From contig KB899087.1 of NCBI GenBank assembly GCA_000378025.1, forward strand, positions 868,001 to 932,000: a stretch of DNA of 64,000 nucleotides, read 5' to 3'. Shown in pieces: positions 57,345 through 64,000 of the stretch. Source of the DNA: Xanthobacteraceae bacterium 501b. GTDB taxonomy: Bacteria > Pseudomonadota > Alphaproteobacteria > Rhizobiales > Xanthobacteraceae. The notes below the pieces were generated by a model. That model was not told the origin of the DNA. It made no database searches and saw nothing but the letters and a program-made list of their open reading frames with translations. Every line of letters begins with the position of its first letter. Position 1 is the stretch's first letter. Made by a program: the position numbers and the translations under genes.

Positions 57345-58279
57345 GGCGAGGTCCTCTCGACTGCGGCTTCGGGGGTGCCAGCTGCGGTCTCAGAAACGGC
57401 ATCCTCGCGGGGCGCTTCCCGCAATCCCCAGAGCACCGCGAAGCGGTTCTCGTGGGCGATGGCCGCCTGTTGGGTGATTTCGTCCTCGAGCTTGGTGCGC
57501 AGGGCCTCTTGAGCCTGATTGGCCGCGAGGACATCGTGCCGCAGCCGCGCCACCGAGAACCACAACCAGTCCTGCGGCGGGCCGGTCAAGGCTGCGAACA
57601 GGTAGCCGAGCGCATCCGCGGGGTAGGGTTGGAGCACATCGAGGGGAAAATCGAAGTCCTTGAAGCCATAGCGCATGCAGCGGAACACGCCGGTTTGCTT
57701 GATGTCCGGCCGGGGCGGTCGGGAGATGACGATTGGGCGCTGTTCGGGGTCAAGGCCAAGATAGGCGTCGATCAACGGCGAGCGCAGGCTTGGGTTGCGT
57801 TCAAGTTGTGCCGACGCACTGGCCCAATGCCCATCCCAATCGAGGATGATCGGGTAGCGCGGACGCAGGCGGGCATGGACCTGTTCCAGTAGCTTCGTCG
57901 AGGAACCGCGATAGCGGAGCGGAAAGTCGTTAAACAGACGGATGGGCCAGGGCTCATCGGCTCCCGGCGACGGATCGAACAGGATCAGCCGCCAGTTCAT
58001 GTCCTCGAAACGGGTATAGGCCGGGTTTGCGGGCGGAAACTCATCGGCTCCGCGAAGGTCGGGCGCGATCTCCCCGTCCACGGGTTCGATGTTGCCGAAG
58101 AGCGGCAGAAGCGCCAGCAACGGTTCAGGTGGCGGCACTGGGAGTGGCGGTGGCTCGATCGGAGACTGTGCTCTTTTGCTCCGCGTGCTCGTCCACCAGA
58201 CCAGCGCCGCGAACAGGATGATAAGGACTGCACCTAATCCCCAAGTCAGCATCCGCCACCTCGCCTGACGTTTGCTCAA
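57341..58279 (-). CDS. Single-pass membrane protein preceding the coupling-protein gene, unknown
   Basis: This 312-residue protein has an N-terminal membrane segment (LTWGLGAVLIILFAALVWWT), a proline-rich linker (PPPLPVPPPEPL), a globular region with IILDWDGHW and IVISRPPRPDIKQTGVFRCM, and a long C-terminal helix (AQEALRTKLEDEITQQAAIA). I do not recognise the family. Its stop overlaps the coupling-protein start (ATGA), so both are likely made together, and it may be the membrane part of the transfer apparatus. Confidence 0.75.
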   Translation of the reverse strand: MSKRQARWRMLTWGLGAVLIILFAALVWWTSTRSKRAQSPIEPPPLPVPPPEPLLALLPLFGNIEPVDGEIAPDLRGADEFPPANPAYTRFEDMNWRLILFDPSPGADEPWPIRLFNDFPLRYRGSSTKLLEQVHARLRPRYPIILDWDGHWASASAQLERNPSLRSPLIDAYLGLDPEQRPIVISRPPRPDIKQTGVFRCMRYGFKDFDFPLDVLQPYPADALGYLFAALTGPPQDWLWFSVARLRHDVLAANQAQEALRTKLEDEITQQAAIAHENRFAVLWGLREAPREDAVSETAAGTPEAAVERTSP

Positions 58280-58396
58280 GTCTTCCGAGGTATTGGGGTC
58301 TGGTCAAGCTAGAACCACCGATCTAGCATTGAAACTGCGCCGGGGTGCGGGTTATTGCGCGCTGTACGGCGTGAAATCCTTGATGGAGGGCCGTTC

Positions 58397-58816
58397 ATGG
58401 GCATTGACGACGTCAATCATGAACTCCGCAAGCGTCTCAACAGCGCGCGTGCGGATCTGGCCGAGGCGCGGGCGAGCTATTCCATTGCCGTGTTCCAGGC
58501 CTACCAGAAGCCCGAAGCTGCCGAGCAAGGCATGCAGGATTACTTCAATCGCCATGGCAAGGATGCGCTTGTTCGCGCTTTGGCTGAAAACCCCGAGCAG
58601 TTTGGCGTCCGACAGGGCCATGCCCTGACAAAGGACGGCTGGAAGGCGGGGGCGCCCGAACGTGAAGTGAAGGCCAAGGAATCTCTGCGCAGCTTGGCCG
58701 ACAAGGTCGAGGTGGTTGCCCAGTGCCACGAGCGCGTGAAAGCACTCCACGAAAGCATTGAGCCGGAAATCCCGGAGATCAACCGGCAGCGCAGCCGAGG
58801 TGGGCCGGAGCGCTGA
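58397..58816 (+). CDS. Helical protein of unknown function
   Basis: This 139-residue protein is largely alpha-helical (GIDDVNHELRKRLNSARADL, then QKPEAAEQGMQDYFNRHGKD) and ends with a basic tail (NRQRSRGGPER). A ggaggg site precedes the ATG. It is divergent from the coupling-protein operon and may belong to the same mobile element. No known domain is evident. Confidence 0.7.
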   Translation: MGIDDVNHELRKRLNSARADLAEARASYSIAVFQAYQKPEAAEQGMQDYFNRHGKDALVRALAENPEQFGVRQGHALTKDGWKAGAPEREVKAKESLRSLADKVEVVAQCHERVKALHESIEPEIPEINRQRSRGGPER

Positions 58817-58838
58817 CCGGCGTCGACCTTCATCCGCG

Positions 58839-59024
58839 ATGCCGCAGCCTCGGCTCCATGCCAAGAGCCCTTCCCTGGTTCCGGATCATGAAGACGACGG
58901 TATCCGGCGCCGTCCCCACCGCGACTACCTCATCTTCTACCGCATCGAACCGGCCGCCGTGGAGATACTTCATATACTGCATGGCGCCCAGGACTTCGAA
59001 GATGTGCTGTTCCCCGACGATTAA
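58839..59024 (+). pseudogene. C-terminal remnant of a ParE/RelE-type toxin
   Basis: The last 40 or so residues (PHRDYLIFYRIEPAAVEILH then ILHGAQDFEDVLFPDD) match the end of ParE toxins. The N-terminal two thirds are missing or scrambled and no antitoxin gene precedes it, so this is a fragment. The region further upstream belongs to the preceding gene. Confidence 0.6.
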
Positions 59025-59401
59025 CCGGCGCGGCCAGCTGCTGGAATTGTCCCTGCTCATCGTCGGGTTCCCCTCCGCCTAGGTTGTAGCCCGTCCGATG
59101 ACTGACATCCTATCCGGCGCGCATGAGCCTGAAAGGCGGCGGGGCAGAACGTGTGTCTTGCGGCGCGTTCTCCCGCTTCAAGAGGGGCGTGGACCCGTTC
59201 CGGCGCTTGCCGGCGCATGCGACCGCGCCGAAGCTGATCGTGTAATCGCGCTCCCGTTTCCACGGCGCCGTTCCAGATCGACGTGCCGATACCCTCCCCA
59301 TTGACCTTGTGCTCCGCCGGAGCGGGTTCCTTCAGGTTCTCCTGAGGGGCCGGGCCGTCCTGCGGCTCGGTTGGTCAGGTGTGCGACGGGGCGGTGCCCC
59401 G
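59025..59401. other. Intergenic DNA without a recognised gene
   Basis: Frames here are short and lack coding character. The right part leads into the conserved leader that precedes the small gene at 59546. Confidence 0.5.
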
Positions 59402-59545
59402 ATCAAGCGCCTGCCCGCTCCTTCGCATGCGCTCCCGTGTTGTCGCTTGACCTTGGCGCGCCCTGTCGGGCTGCCGCCGCCATCGCTTCCGTGTCACCCG
59501 ACCGGCCGCGATGGAGCGGCCGGCGAACCCAAAAGGAGAATGCAC
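59402..59545 (+). promoter_or_regulatory. Leader shared with a second small gene at 63.6 kb
   Basis: The bases from gatcaagcgcctgcccgctc through gctcccgtg, a ccgaccggcc segment and a purine-rich aaaaggagaa ribosome-binding site recur with substitutions at 63486-63627. Both copies stand directly before a related small gene, so this is a conserved leader, promoter or duplicated unit. Confidence 0.6.
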
Positions 59546-59749
59546 ATGAAGAAACCCGCCTCAAACCGTCCGAGCCACGCGGTCTATGTCGTGGAAGGCG
59601 AGGGCGAAAACGCCTTCTGGACCAAAATCGGCGCCGCCTGGATGCACGATGACGGCGAGGGCTACAACATCCAGCTCACCGCCATGCCGCTGAACGGCCG
59701 GCTGGTGGTGCGCAAGCCCAAGCCCCCGACCGAGGAGGCGGCGCGATGA
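59546..59749 (+). CDS. Small mobile-element protein, unknown function
   Basis: This 67-residue protein reads MKKPASNRPSHAVYVVEGEG, ENAFWTKIGAAWMHDDGEGY and NIQLTAMPLNGRLVVRKPKP, then PTEEAAR. The core looks like a small beta-rich domain. The stop overlaps the next start (ATGA). A related, shortened copy lies at 63628. I do not recognise a named family with certainty, but small proteins of this look are common on alphaproteobacterial plasmids and integrative elements. Confidence 0.75.
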   Translation: MKKPASNRPSHAVYVVEGEGENAFWTKIGAAWMHDDGEGYNIQLTAMPLNGRLVVRKPKPPTEEAAR

Positions 59750-60069
59750 GCGCCGCCCGCATCCGCGAACTGAACGATGCGTTCCGGGCGTCATTCGTGG
59801 GCGGCCGGATCATGCTGACCGCTGGGGTGGATGCCCTCGCGGTTCCGGAAAAGGCGCAACTGCTCGAGGGTGTCCGTGGGTTCACCGCGTTCGACAAGGA
59901 TAACGATCCGCACCACGAGCACGACTTCGGCGCGCTGGAGGTAGCGGGTGTGCGCTACTTCTGGAAGATCGACTACTACGACCTGGCGCTCACCTACGGC
60001 TCGCCTGATCCGGCGGATGTTGCCGTGACCACCCGCGTGCTGACCATCATGCGCGCCGACGAGTACTGA
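59746..60069 (+). CDS. DUF3768 family protein
   Basis: This 107-residue protein fits DUF3768: RIRELNDAFRASFVGGRIML, FTAFDKDNDPHHEHDFGALE, and FWKIDYYDLALTYGSPDPAD, then TTRVLTIMRADEY. These proteins are common on mobile elements of Alphaproteobacteria and have no known function. It is translationally coupled to the small gene before it. Confidence 0.88.
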   Translation: MSAARIRELNDAFRASFVGGRIMLTAGVDALAVPEKAQLLEGVRGFTAFDKDNDPHHEHDFGALEVAGVRYFWKIDYYDLALTYGSPDPADVAVTTRVLTIMRADEY

Positions 60070-60466
60070 GCAAAGCCGCCTCTCTGGAGGCGGCTTCGTG
60101 CTGTCGGTAGAGAGAGATAGGTCAGTCGCGGCAGCACGTTCGAGCAACCTGCGGCTGGCGAAGACATTCACGCAGCGGGAGAACGATTCGTTCCTGGAGG
60201 ATACATCCGTTGAACATTAAGAATAATTGTTATATGTCTACATAAATTATGGTTTGCATTTTAAATTTATTAATTTGAACGAGGATCACATATATCGAAC
60301 GCGGTTATAAAATCAATTTCACACTGACCGCCGGCTTCTATGACCGAGGCCCGTACTAGTGTATTTGGCAGTTCTTGTATCATATAGACACGATTGACTG
60401 ACCCTCGAAATATTGACGCTCAAAGTTGTTTCATTTTAGTATCAGGCGGAAGCGCGCCGCGAATAT
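60070..60466. other. AT-rich island without a clear gene
   Basis: From about 60200 to 60450 the sequence is much more AT-rich than the rest of the window, with runs such as attttaaatttattaatttg. No coding region is convincing. This may be a foreign promoter-like or origin-like segment; I saw no iterons or clear DnaA boxes. Confidence 0.55.
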
Positions 60467-61025
60467 TCACAAACTGGCGCTTTGCAGCCATTTTTGATGT
60501 ATTGATATCGCTATCGTGTTTTTTTTTAGGAATTCGCCGCAAGGAATGTTCCTATTGTCAGACGTGACGTTCGACCGCAACACGCGGCTCACAGCTACCA
60601 AATACGCGCGTGTATCGCTTCTCGCCTGATCAAGAAGGCGATCAGGCTGGAAAGCCCTAATGTTTTCGACAATCCCGCGCGCATTTGTCTTGATTTTCGC
60701 AATGCTATCCCCACCCTCCATCCAGGATGGGCGATCGTCCGTCACAGGTAGCCCGCGTAGCTCTTCTCCCGAAGCAAGGGCCGCCGCGTCGGGAGTCGCC
60801 TGGGGCACACGCTGGTACCGGACGACAAGCGCCACGTCCGACGGTGTCATAGAAATAAACATAGCCCTTATCAGGCCCCATCGGACCAGGCAGGATGACG
60901 CTCCGCATAATCGTATAGGCAACTAGGTCGGCGGTCGCCGCAGCAAGTGAGCCTGCCTCCTGAAGGTCTCCTCGGTTTGCTAGGTCTCGGAGAAGGGGTG
61001 TCTCTTTAGACCCGATGGCGGACAA
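60467..61025 (-). pseudogene. Frameshifted gene at the end of the unknown cassette
   Basis: Two minus frames overlap. The first (from 61025) reads MSAIGSKETPLLRDLANRGD and continues to DKGYVYFYDTV. The second continues SDVALVVRYQRVPQATPDAA and FQPDRLLDQARSDTRAYLVA to the end. Joining them near 60850 with one base shift gives about 185 residues of even character. It is the last gene of a four-gene minus-strand group. No family is recognised. Confidence 0.5.
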
Positions 61026-61069
61026 GCCAGCCAGCGCGCCGGCAGCGGAACGAGGGTTGTCTGCTGACT

Positions 61070-61540
61070 TCAGTCGGACGGGCGCGACGGGGGCTCTCCA
61101 CTACCCTCCGACCGCCGTATCGGCTCGCCCGCTGCGACCCGCTCGACCTTGCCGAAGAGATCCGAAGCAATGAGACCAAAGCCTGCGCCGAAGACGATTT
61201 CGAAGATCAGGATCCTTTGCTTGTCGGCCTCCTGTGCACCCTCGAGGCTAACCACCAGCCAAAGCAGGCCGAGCAGGGCGACGAGGGTAAAGGTGGTAAC
61301 GATGACGGCATAGTTGAGGTTCACGACCGTCTCGTCGGCAGCCTGGGTCGACTTGTCGACGGCGTTCTTGATGATCGCCATGATATAGGCCGACGTGATT
61401 GGCATGAGGATGAGAGTCATGCTCATGCGCTGCTCCTCGGTAAGGTAGTCGCCCTTCAGAAAGATGATGACGAAGAAGCACATCGCGTGGACCAGGATCA
61501 CCGCTGTGCCGATGACGATCCGAAAAGTTTCTTTTTTCAT
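61070..61540 (-). CDS. Four-helix membrane protein of the unknown cassette
   Basis: This 156-residue protein has four hydrophobic segments (IVIGTAVILVHAMCFFVIIF, MTLILMPITSAYIMAI, NYAVIVTTFTLVALLGLLWL, ILIFEIVFGAGFGLIASDLF) and an acidic and basic tail. The ATG overlaps the previous gene's stop by four bases (ATGA); a GTG nine bases upstream is alternative. No family is recognised. The operon structure links it to the secreted protein gene. Confidence 0.78.
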   Translation of the reverse strand: MKKETFRIVIGTAVILVHAMCFFVIIFLKGDYLTEEQRMSMTLILMPITSAYIMAIIKNAVDKSTQAADETVVNLNYAVIVTTFTLVALLGLLWLVVSLEGAQEADKQRILIFEIVFGAGFGLIASDLFGKVERVAAGEPIRRSEGSGEPPSRPSD

Positions 61541-62403
61541 TTCCGGCACTTCATCGGCGCGTCAACGATATCGTTGAGCATCCGGATGGCGATGTACCCA
61601 TCGATTTCGTCGGGGTCGACGCCGGATTTGAAGGCACCCAATGGCTGGAAGCGGTCGCCGGGCGGCTGCCGGTCCGCTGGGTATTTCGCAAACTTGGAGC
61701 TGATGACGGCCGCATCGACCCGGAATTGAGGGCCAACATCGTTTAAGTCGAAATCCGTGTACTTCTCGAAGTCCGTCATCCAGATCTCGAGGCGGACGGA
61801 GAACCAGAAGGACTTGTCCAGCACGTTCTCCATATCTTTTGGCGAGAGACCCCTCGAGTCTGACAGATGTCCACCGACCCACGCGTTCCAGCAGAGCTCC
61901 GGATAGCCCCATTCCGTCTTGCAGTTTCTCCTCACCACGACCTCGCTGAAGCGGGTCTCGAGTTTAGTCTTCAGTTTGCACTCGATTTCCTGCATCACAC
62001 CTTGCAGGTTCGCAGGCGTGATCTGTCCGCCGTAGACATATTGTCTAGCCACTCTCCGCTTGGAGAAACCGCTCCCGCCGGCGGTTCCGAACCCGTGCTC
62101 GGCCGATGCGTATCCCGCTGACGTCAATGTTCGAATGGTCCATCGTTCCAGGCCATTGGGAACCGAGAACGATTTGTAGCCTTCGCCCTGCCAGCACACG
62201 TGATCATTGTCCGAGGTTCTCCTGATGCGGCCCTTGGCGCTCTTGATCACACGCAGCAATTCCGACACCTTGTCTTCGGCAATGCGAACGCAGATCGATC
62301 CGGTAGCGGGATCTTCCGCGCCTTTTTCGGAAGCCGCTGCCGCGTTGATGCCGCATAGCAGGACGGCGCACGCCCAGAGAGTGGAAAGCACTGCCCGTTT
62401 CAT
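61537..62403 (-). CDS. Secreted protein of the unknown cassette
   Basis: This 288-residue protein has a signal peptide (VLSTLWACAVLLCGINAAAA) and eight or so cysteines in the full length, several probably in disulfides (GSICVRIAED, DNDHVCWQGEGYKSF, QEIECKLKTKLETRF, RRNCKTEW, ELCWNAW). It may be a periplasmic or outer-surface domain. No family is recognised. Its ATG overlaps the previous gene's end by four bases, consistent with an operon. Confidence 0.78.
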   Translation of the reverse strand: MKRAVLSTLWACAVLLCGINAAAASEKGAEDPATGSICVRIAEDKVSELLRVIKSAKGRIRRTSDNDHVCWQGEGYKSFSVPNGLERWTIRTLTSAGYASAEHGFGTAGGSGFSKRRVARQYVYGGQITPANLQGVMQEIECKLKTKLETRFSEVVVRRNCKTEWGYPELCWNAWVGGHLSDSRGLSPKDMENVLDKSFWFSVRLEIWMTDFEKYTDFDLNDVGPQFRVDAAVISSKFAKYPADRQPPGDRFQPLGAFKSGVDPDEIDGYIAIRMLNDIVDAPMKCRK

Positions 62404-63173
62404 CGACTTGTCCCACGCCCGGCGAAGTATTTAAGCTTATGGTGCACAGAGGAACAATAGCCGCGCGCCGCCGAGCTAAGATCTTCCGGCAGCAGAAACT
62501 GCCTGGAGTAGACACTATGGGCTGGTGAACCGCCCACGCCCACGAACTGACGCGGAAAGCGGACTGGTAGACTTACATGGCCGCCCAGCCAAAGTCTCGG
62601 CGCTTTTTCATTAACATAAGGGCTATCGCCGCAGCGGTGATCGTGCTCGCGATTCATGCTGCTTAATTGTTCGGGCTCGTCATGATTTTCTGATGCTGGG
62701 CATTGCCTACAGCGATTAAAGATCGAGGTGCGACAATTCGAAATGCATGCCGTCACAGATGCGTTGCGGCTTGAAATAGCCCCCCCAGGCAAAGCCCTCG
62801 CTTTCTCTTCGACGTGCTTGCCTGCCCCGCCCGCCGCGGCCAAATCCATCGCCACTGTCGAGGAAATGTCACGTGGGATGTATAAAGGAAGTGTGTTCCC
62901 GATTGGCGGGTCAAACATCACACTCTTGCCCGGCTTCTCGTATTCGCCTTCGAACAGAGAATAGACAAGAGGGCGCTTGTAGAACTCGTTGACCAGCACG
63001 TCCGCGTTGCCTGCCGGTTCGCCCAGCATCAATCTAATGGCACGATCCAGATCGGCAGCGCGCGTTTTGAACCACGCCTCGACCATCTCCATCAAGGCTG
63101 TCAACATCAGACTGACCACAAGAACGACCAGCACGAGGGCGATGGACACGTCGAGAGCCTGTGAGCCGAACAT
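62400..63173 (-). CDS. Membrane protein of the unknown cassette, C-terminal half doubtful
   Basis: The 257-residue reading starts MFGSQALDVSIALVLVVLVV, a membrane segment, then EMVEAWFKTRAADLDRAIRL, FYKRPLVYSLFEGEYEKPGK and LPLYIPRDISSTVAMDLAAA. This N-terminal pattern (GS..LD membrane segment, then a HPL/YIP-type stretch) is seen in larger two-membrane-segment hypothetical proteins. After about residue 140 the sequence becomes Cys- and Arg-rich with poor coding character, so the gene may be truncated or decayed. It is the first gene of the cassette. Confidence 0.55.
   Translation of the reverse strand: MFGSQALDVSIALVLVVLVVSLMLTALMEMVEAWFKTRAADLDRAIRLMLGEPAGNADVLVNEFYKRPLVYSLFEGEYEKPGKSVMFDPPIGNTLPLYIPRDISSTVAMDLAAAGGAGKHVEEKARALPGGAISSRNASVTACISNCRTSIFNRCRQCPASENHDEPEQLSSMNREHDHRCGDSPYVNEKAPRLWLGGHVSLPVRFPRQFVGVGGSPAHSVYSRQFLLPEDLSSAARGYCSSVHHKLKYFAGRGTSR
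62577..62666 (+). CDS. Possible 29-residue membrane peptide opposite the cassette
   Basis: The plus strand encodes MAAQPKSRRFFINIRAIAAA plus VIVLAIHAA, a basic N-terminus followed by a membrane helix, resembling small toxins or leader peptides. The ribosome-binding site is weak (agcgga). It overlaps the doubtful 3' part of the cassette's first gene on the other strand. Confidence 0.25.
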   Translation: MAAQPKSRRFFINIRAIAAAVIVLAIHAA

Positions 63174-63485
63174 GGATCCGCCCAAGCTTTTCAGATTAAA
63201 AATGCTAACATTGGTCTGCGGGAAAGTAACTGGGTATCGGTGAGAATCCGACTGCCCGCGCAAATTTTTATCGGCTCTCACGCTGTTCGCCGATTTCTAC
63301 CCTTTGTCCACGAGGCCTAGTTATGTGCTGTCGACATTTCGCTGGCTTTTTCAGCGAATTTTTCAGTCGCTCCCTCTGACAAGATGCTCGTTCCGACTGC
63401 TGGCGATGCATGTTTTTAGACGTTTCACTTTTTCTGATCAGCTCTTGGCCGGTAGTAGACGGAAGATGCGGGAGGTCCTGCCGCG
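63174..63485. other. Upstream region of the unknown cassette
   Basis: No gene is convincing here. The promoter of the minus-strand cassette should lie near 63174-63300. A 101-residue plus-strand frame (63304-63609) has poor codon character and overlaps the conserved leader. Confidence 0.45.
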
Positions 63486-63627
63486 GTCAAGCAGCTGCCC
63501 GCTCCGTTCGCGTTCCGCTCCCGTGGTGCTGATGACCTCGGTGCCCGCAGGGCTCAGGTCTCCACCGCTTTTGATCTCCCGACCGGCCACGAAGTGTGTG
63601 ACCGGATAACCAAAGGGAGAACCTCTC
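63486..63627 (+). promoter_or_regulatory. Second copy of the conserved leader
   Basis: This region matches 59402-59545 in the order gtcaagcagctgcccgctcc, cgctcccgtg, ccgaccggcc, then a ribosome-binding site (aaagggagaa). It stands before the short copy of the small gene. The two copies flank the unknown cassette. Confidence 0.6.
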
Positions 63628-63741
63628 ATGAAGGAAACAGCATCCACAGGTCCCAGCCACGATGTCTATGTCGTCGAGGGCAAAAGTCTTCAACATCGCG
63701 CCTATCGCCTCAGGCAGTCGAACATTATGATCTCCGGCTAG
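63628..63741 (+). pseudogene. Truncated copy of the small mobile-element gene
   Basis: The first 18 residues (MKETASTGPSHDVYVVEG) match the small gene at 59546, then the sequence changes to KSLQHRAYRLRQSNIMISG and stops. It appears to be a recombinant or truncated paralogue under its own leader copy and strong ribosome-binding site, so it might still be expressed. Confidence 0.6.
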
Positions 63742-63840
63742 CTTCCAGGGGGGGCTTGATCGAGTCAACCCAGCCGTAACAAGCGGATATGCCGTTGTGC
63801 GCGGCTACGAATACTCAACCGAGGGCGGTAGCGGCAATCC

Positions 63841-64000
63841 TCAGGTCTCGGTTTTTGAGGGCGCGGCCGCAAAAGTATCGCGGCATTCCTGATGTTCCTG
63901 CAGATTTATTGGGCGATAGGGCTTCTCTTCGTCATAGATCAGCACACCTCCCGCGCGCAGTCGGGAAAGAACCGAAGCGTGCAGAGGTGCATCACTCTTG
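63841..64000 (-). CDS. C-terminal end of an unknown gene, 5' part beyond the window
   Basis: The last 52 residues of a minus-strand gene read KSDAPLHASVLSRLRAGGVL, IYDEEKPYRPINLQEHQECR and DTFAAAPSKTET before the stop. Even composition supports coding. The gene starts outside the window and no family can be assigned from this piece. Confidence 0.55.
   Translation of the reverse strand, partial: KSDAPLHASVLSRLRAGGVLIYDEEKPYRPINLQEHQECRDTFAAAPSKTET

Noticed and set aside
63304..63609. 101-codon plus-strand frame left of the second leader
   Set aside because: It overlaps the conserved leader region and has poor codon character.
63731..63892. Plus-strand frame reading TSGYAVVRGYEYSTEGG and QVSVFEGAAAKVSRHS
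   Set aside because: It reads fairly protein-like but lacks a start codon with a ribosome-binding site and overlaps a minus-strand gene end; it could be a fragment, but the evidence is too thin.

Overview
The window is GC-rich DNA with alphaproteobacterial, Hyphomicrobiales-type gene content: IalB, SapC, Usg and ExoD family proteins, an Anbu peptidase operon, CIRCE-type groESL control, and intergenic cgtcatcctgaggtgc-type repeats. A Xanthobacteraceae-like genome (Ancylobacter/Starkeya/Azorhizobium relatives) is my best guess, made from gene content only.

Positions 1-50125 look like an ordinary chromosome. The left edge cuts a giant autotransporter (to 8608). A tripartite tricarboxylate transporter operon (tctC-tctB-tctA) follows, with an LVIVD-repeat protein and a small acidic protein, behind a promoter marked by a 20-bp palindrome and a repeated AT-rich motif. 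Next come a GSCFA-TylF fusion protein, IalB, SapC, an XRE-cupin regulator divergent from a threonine dehydratase-like enzyme, a glycosyltransferase/LpxH-like phosphatase pair, a LysE exporter, a universal stress protein, a cytochrome c'/cytochrome b561 pair, a DMT exporter, a lone RAM-domain protein, and a TPP riboswitch with thiD. After these lie an MFS transporter, a dipeptide epimerase, an Mla-type lipid transport operon (permease, ATPase, MCE protein, lipoprotein), an Omp25/31-like porin, groES-groEL, usg, exoD, an omptin protease and an SDR. The Anbu/transglutaminase/alpha-E/ATP-grasp operon has a LysE exporter inside it. Then follow a CinA-like protein, xanthine phosphoribosyltransferase, a DoxX protein and formate-tetrahydrofolate ligase.

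At 50168 the character changes. A 5' half of a tRNA-Leu(UAA) gene is followed by a tyrosine recombinase and then a complete tRNA-Leu(UAA). Beyond it lie an intact IS630-type element with a frameshifted transposase, a gene scrap, an intact IS21-type element, a VirD4/TraG coupling-protein gene with a membrane-anchored partner, a ParE toxin remnant, a DUF3768 gene, an AT-rich patch, a four-gene minus-strand cassette of unrecognised membrane and secreted proteins (partly decayed), and two copies of a conserved leader-plus-small-gene unit. This is a degraded mobile island that probably runs past the right edge.

The most unusual features are the integrase bounded by tRNA-Leu sequences, the 77-bp tandem repeat that recopies the 3' end of groEL, the GSCFA-methyltransferase fusion, the sigma-region-3-like insert in the LVIVD protein, the paired CIRCE-like sites, and the unknown cassette at 60.5-63.2 kb.
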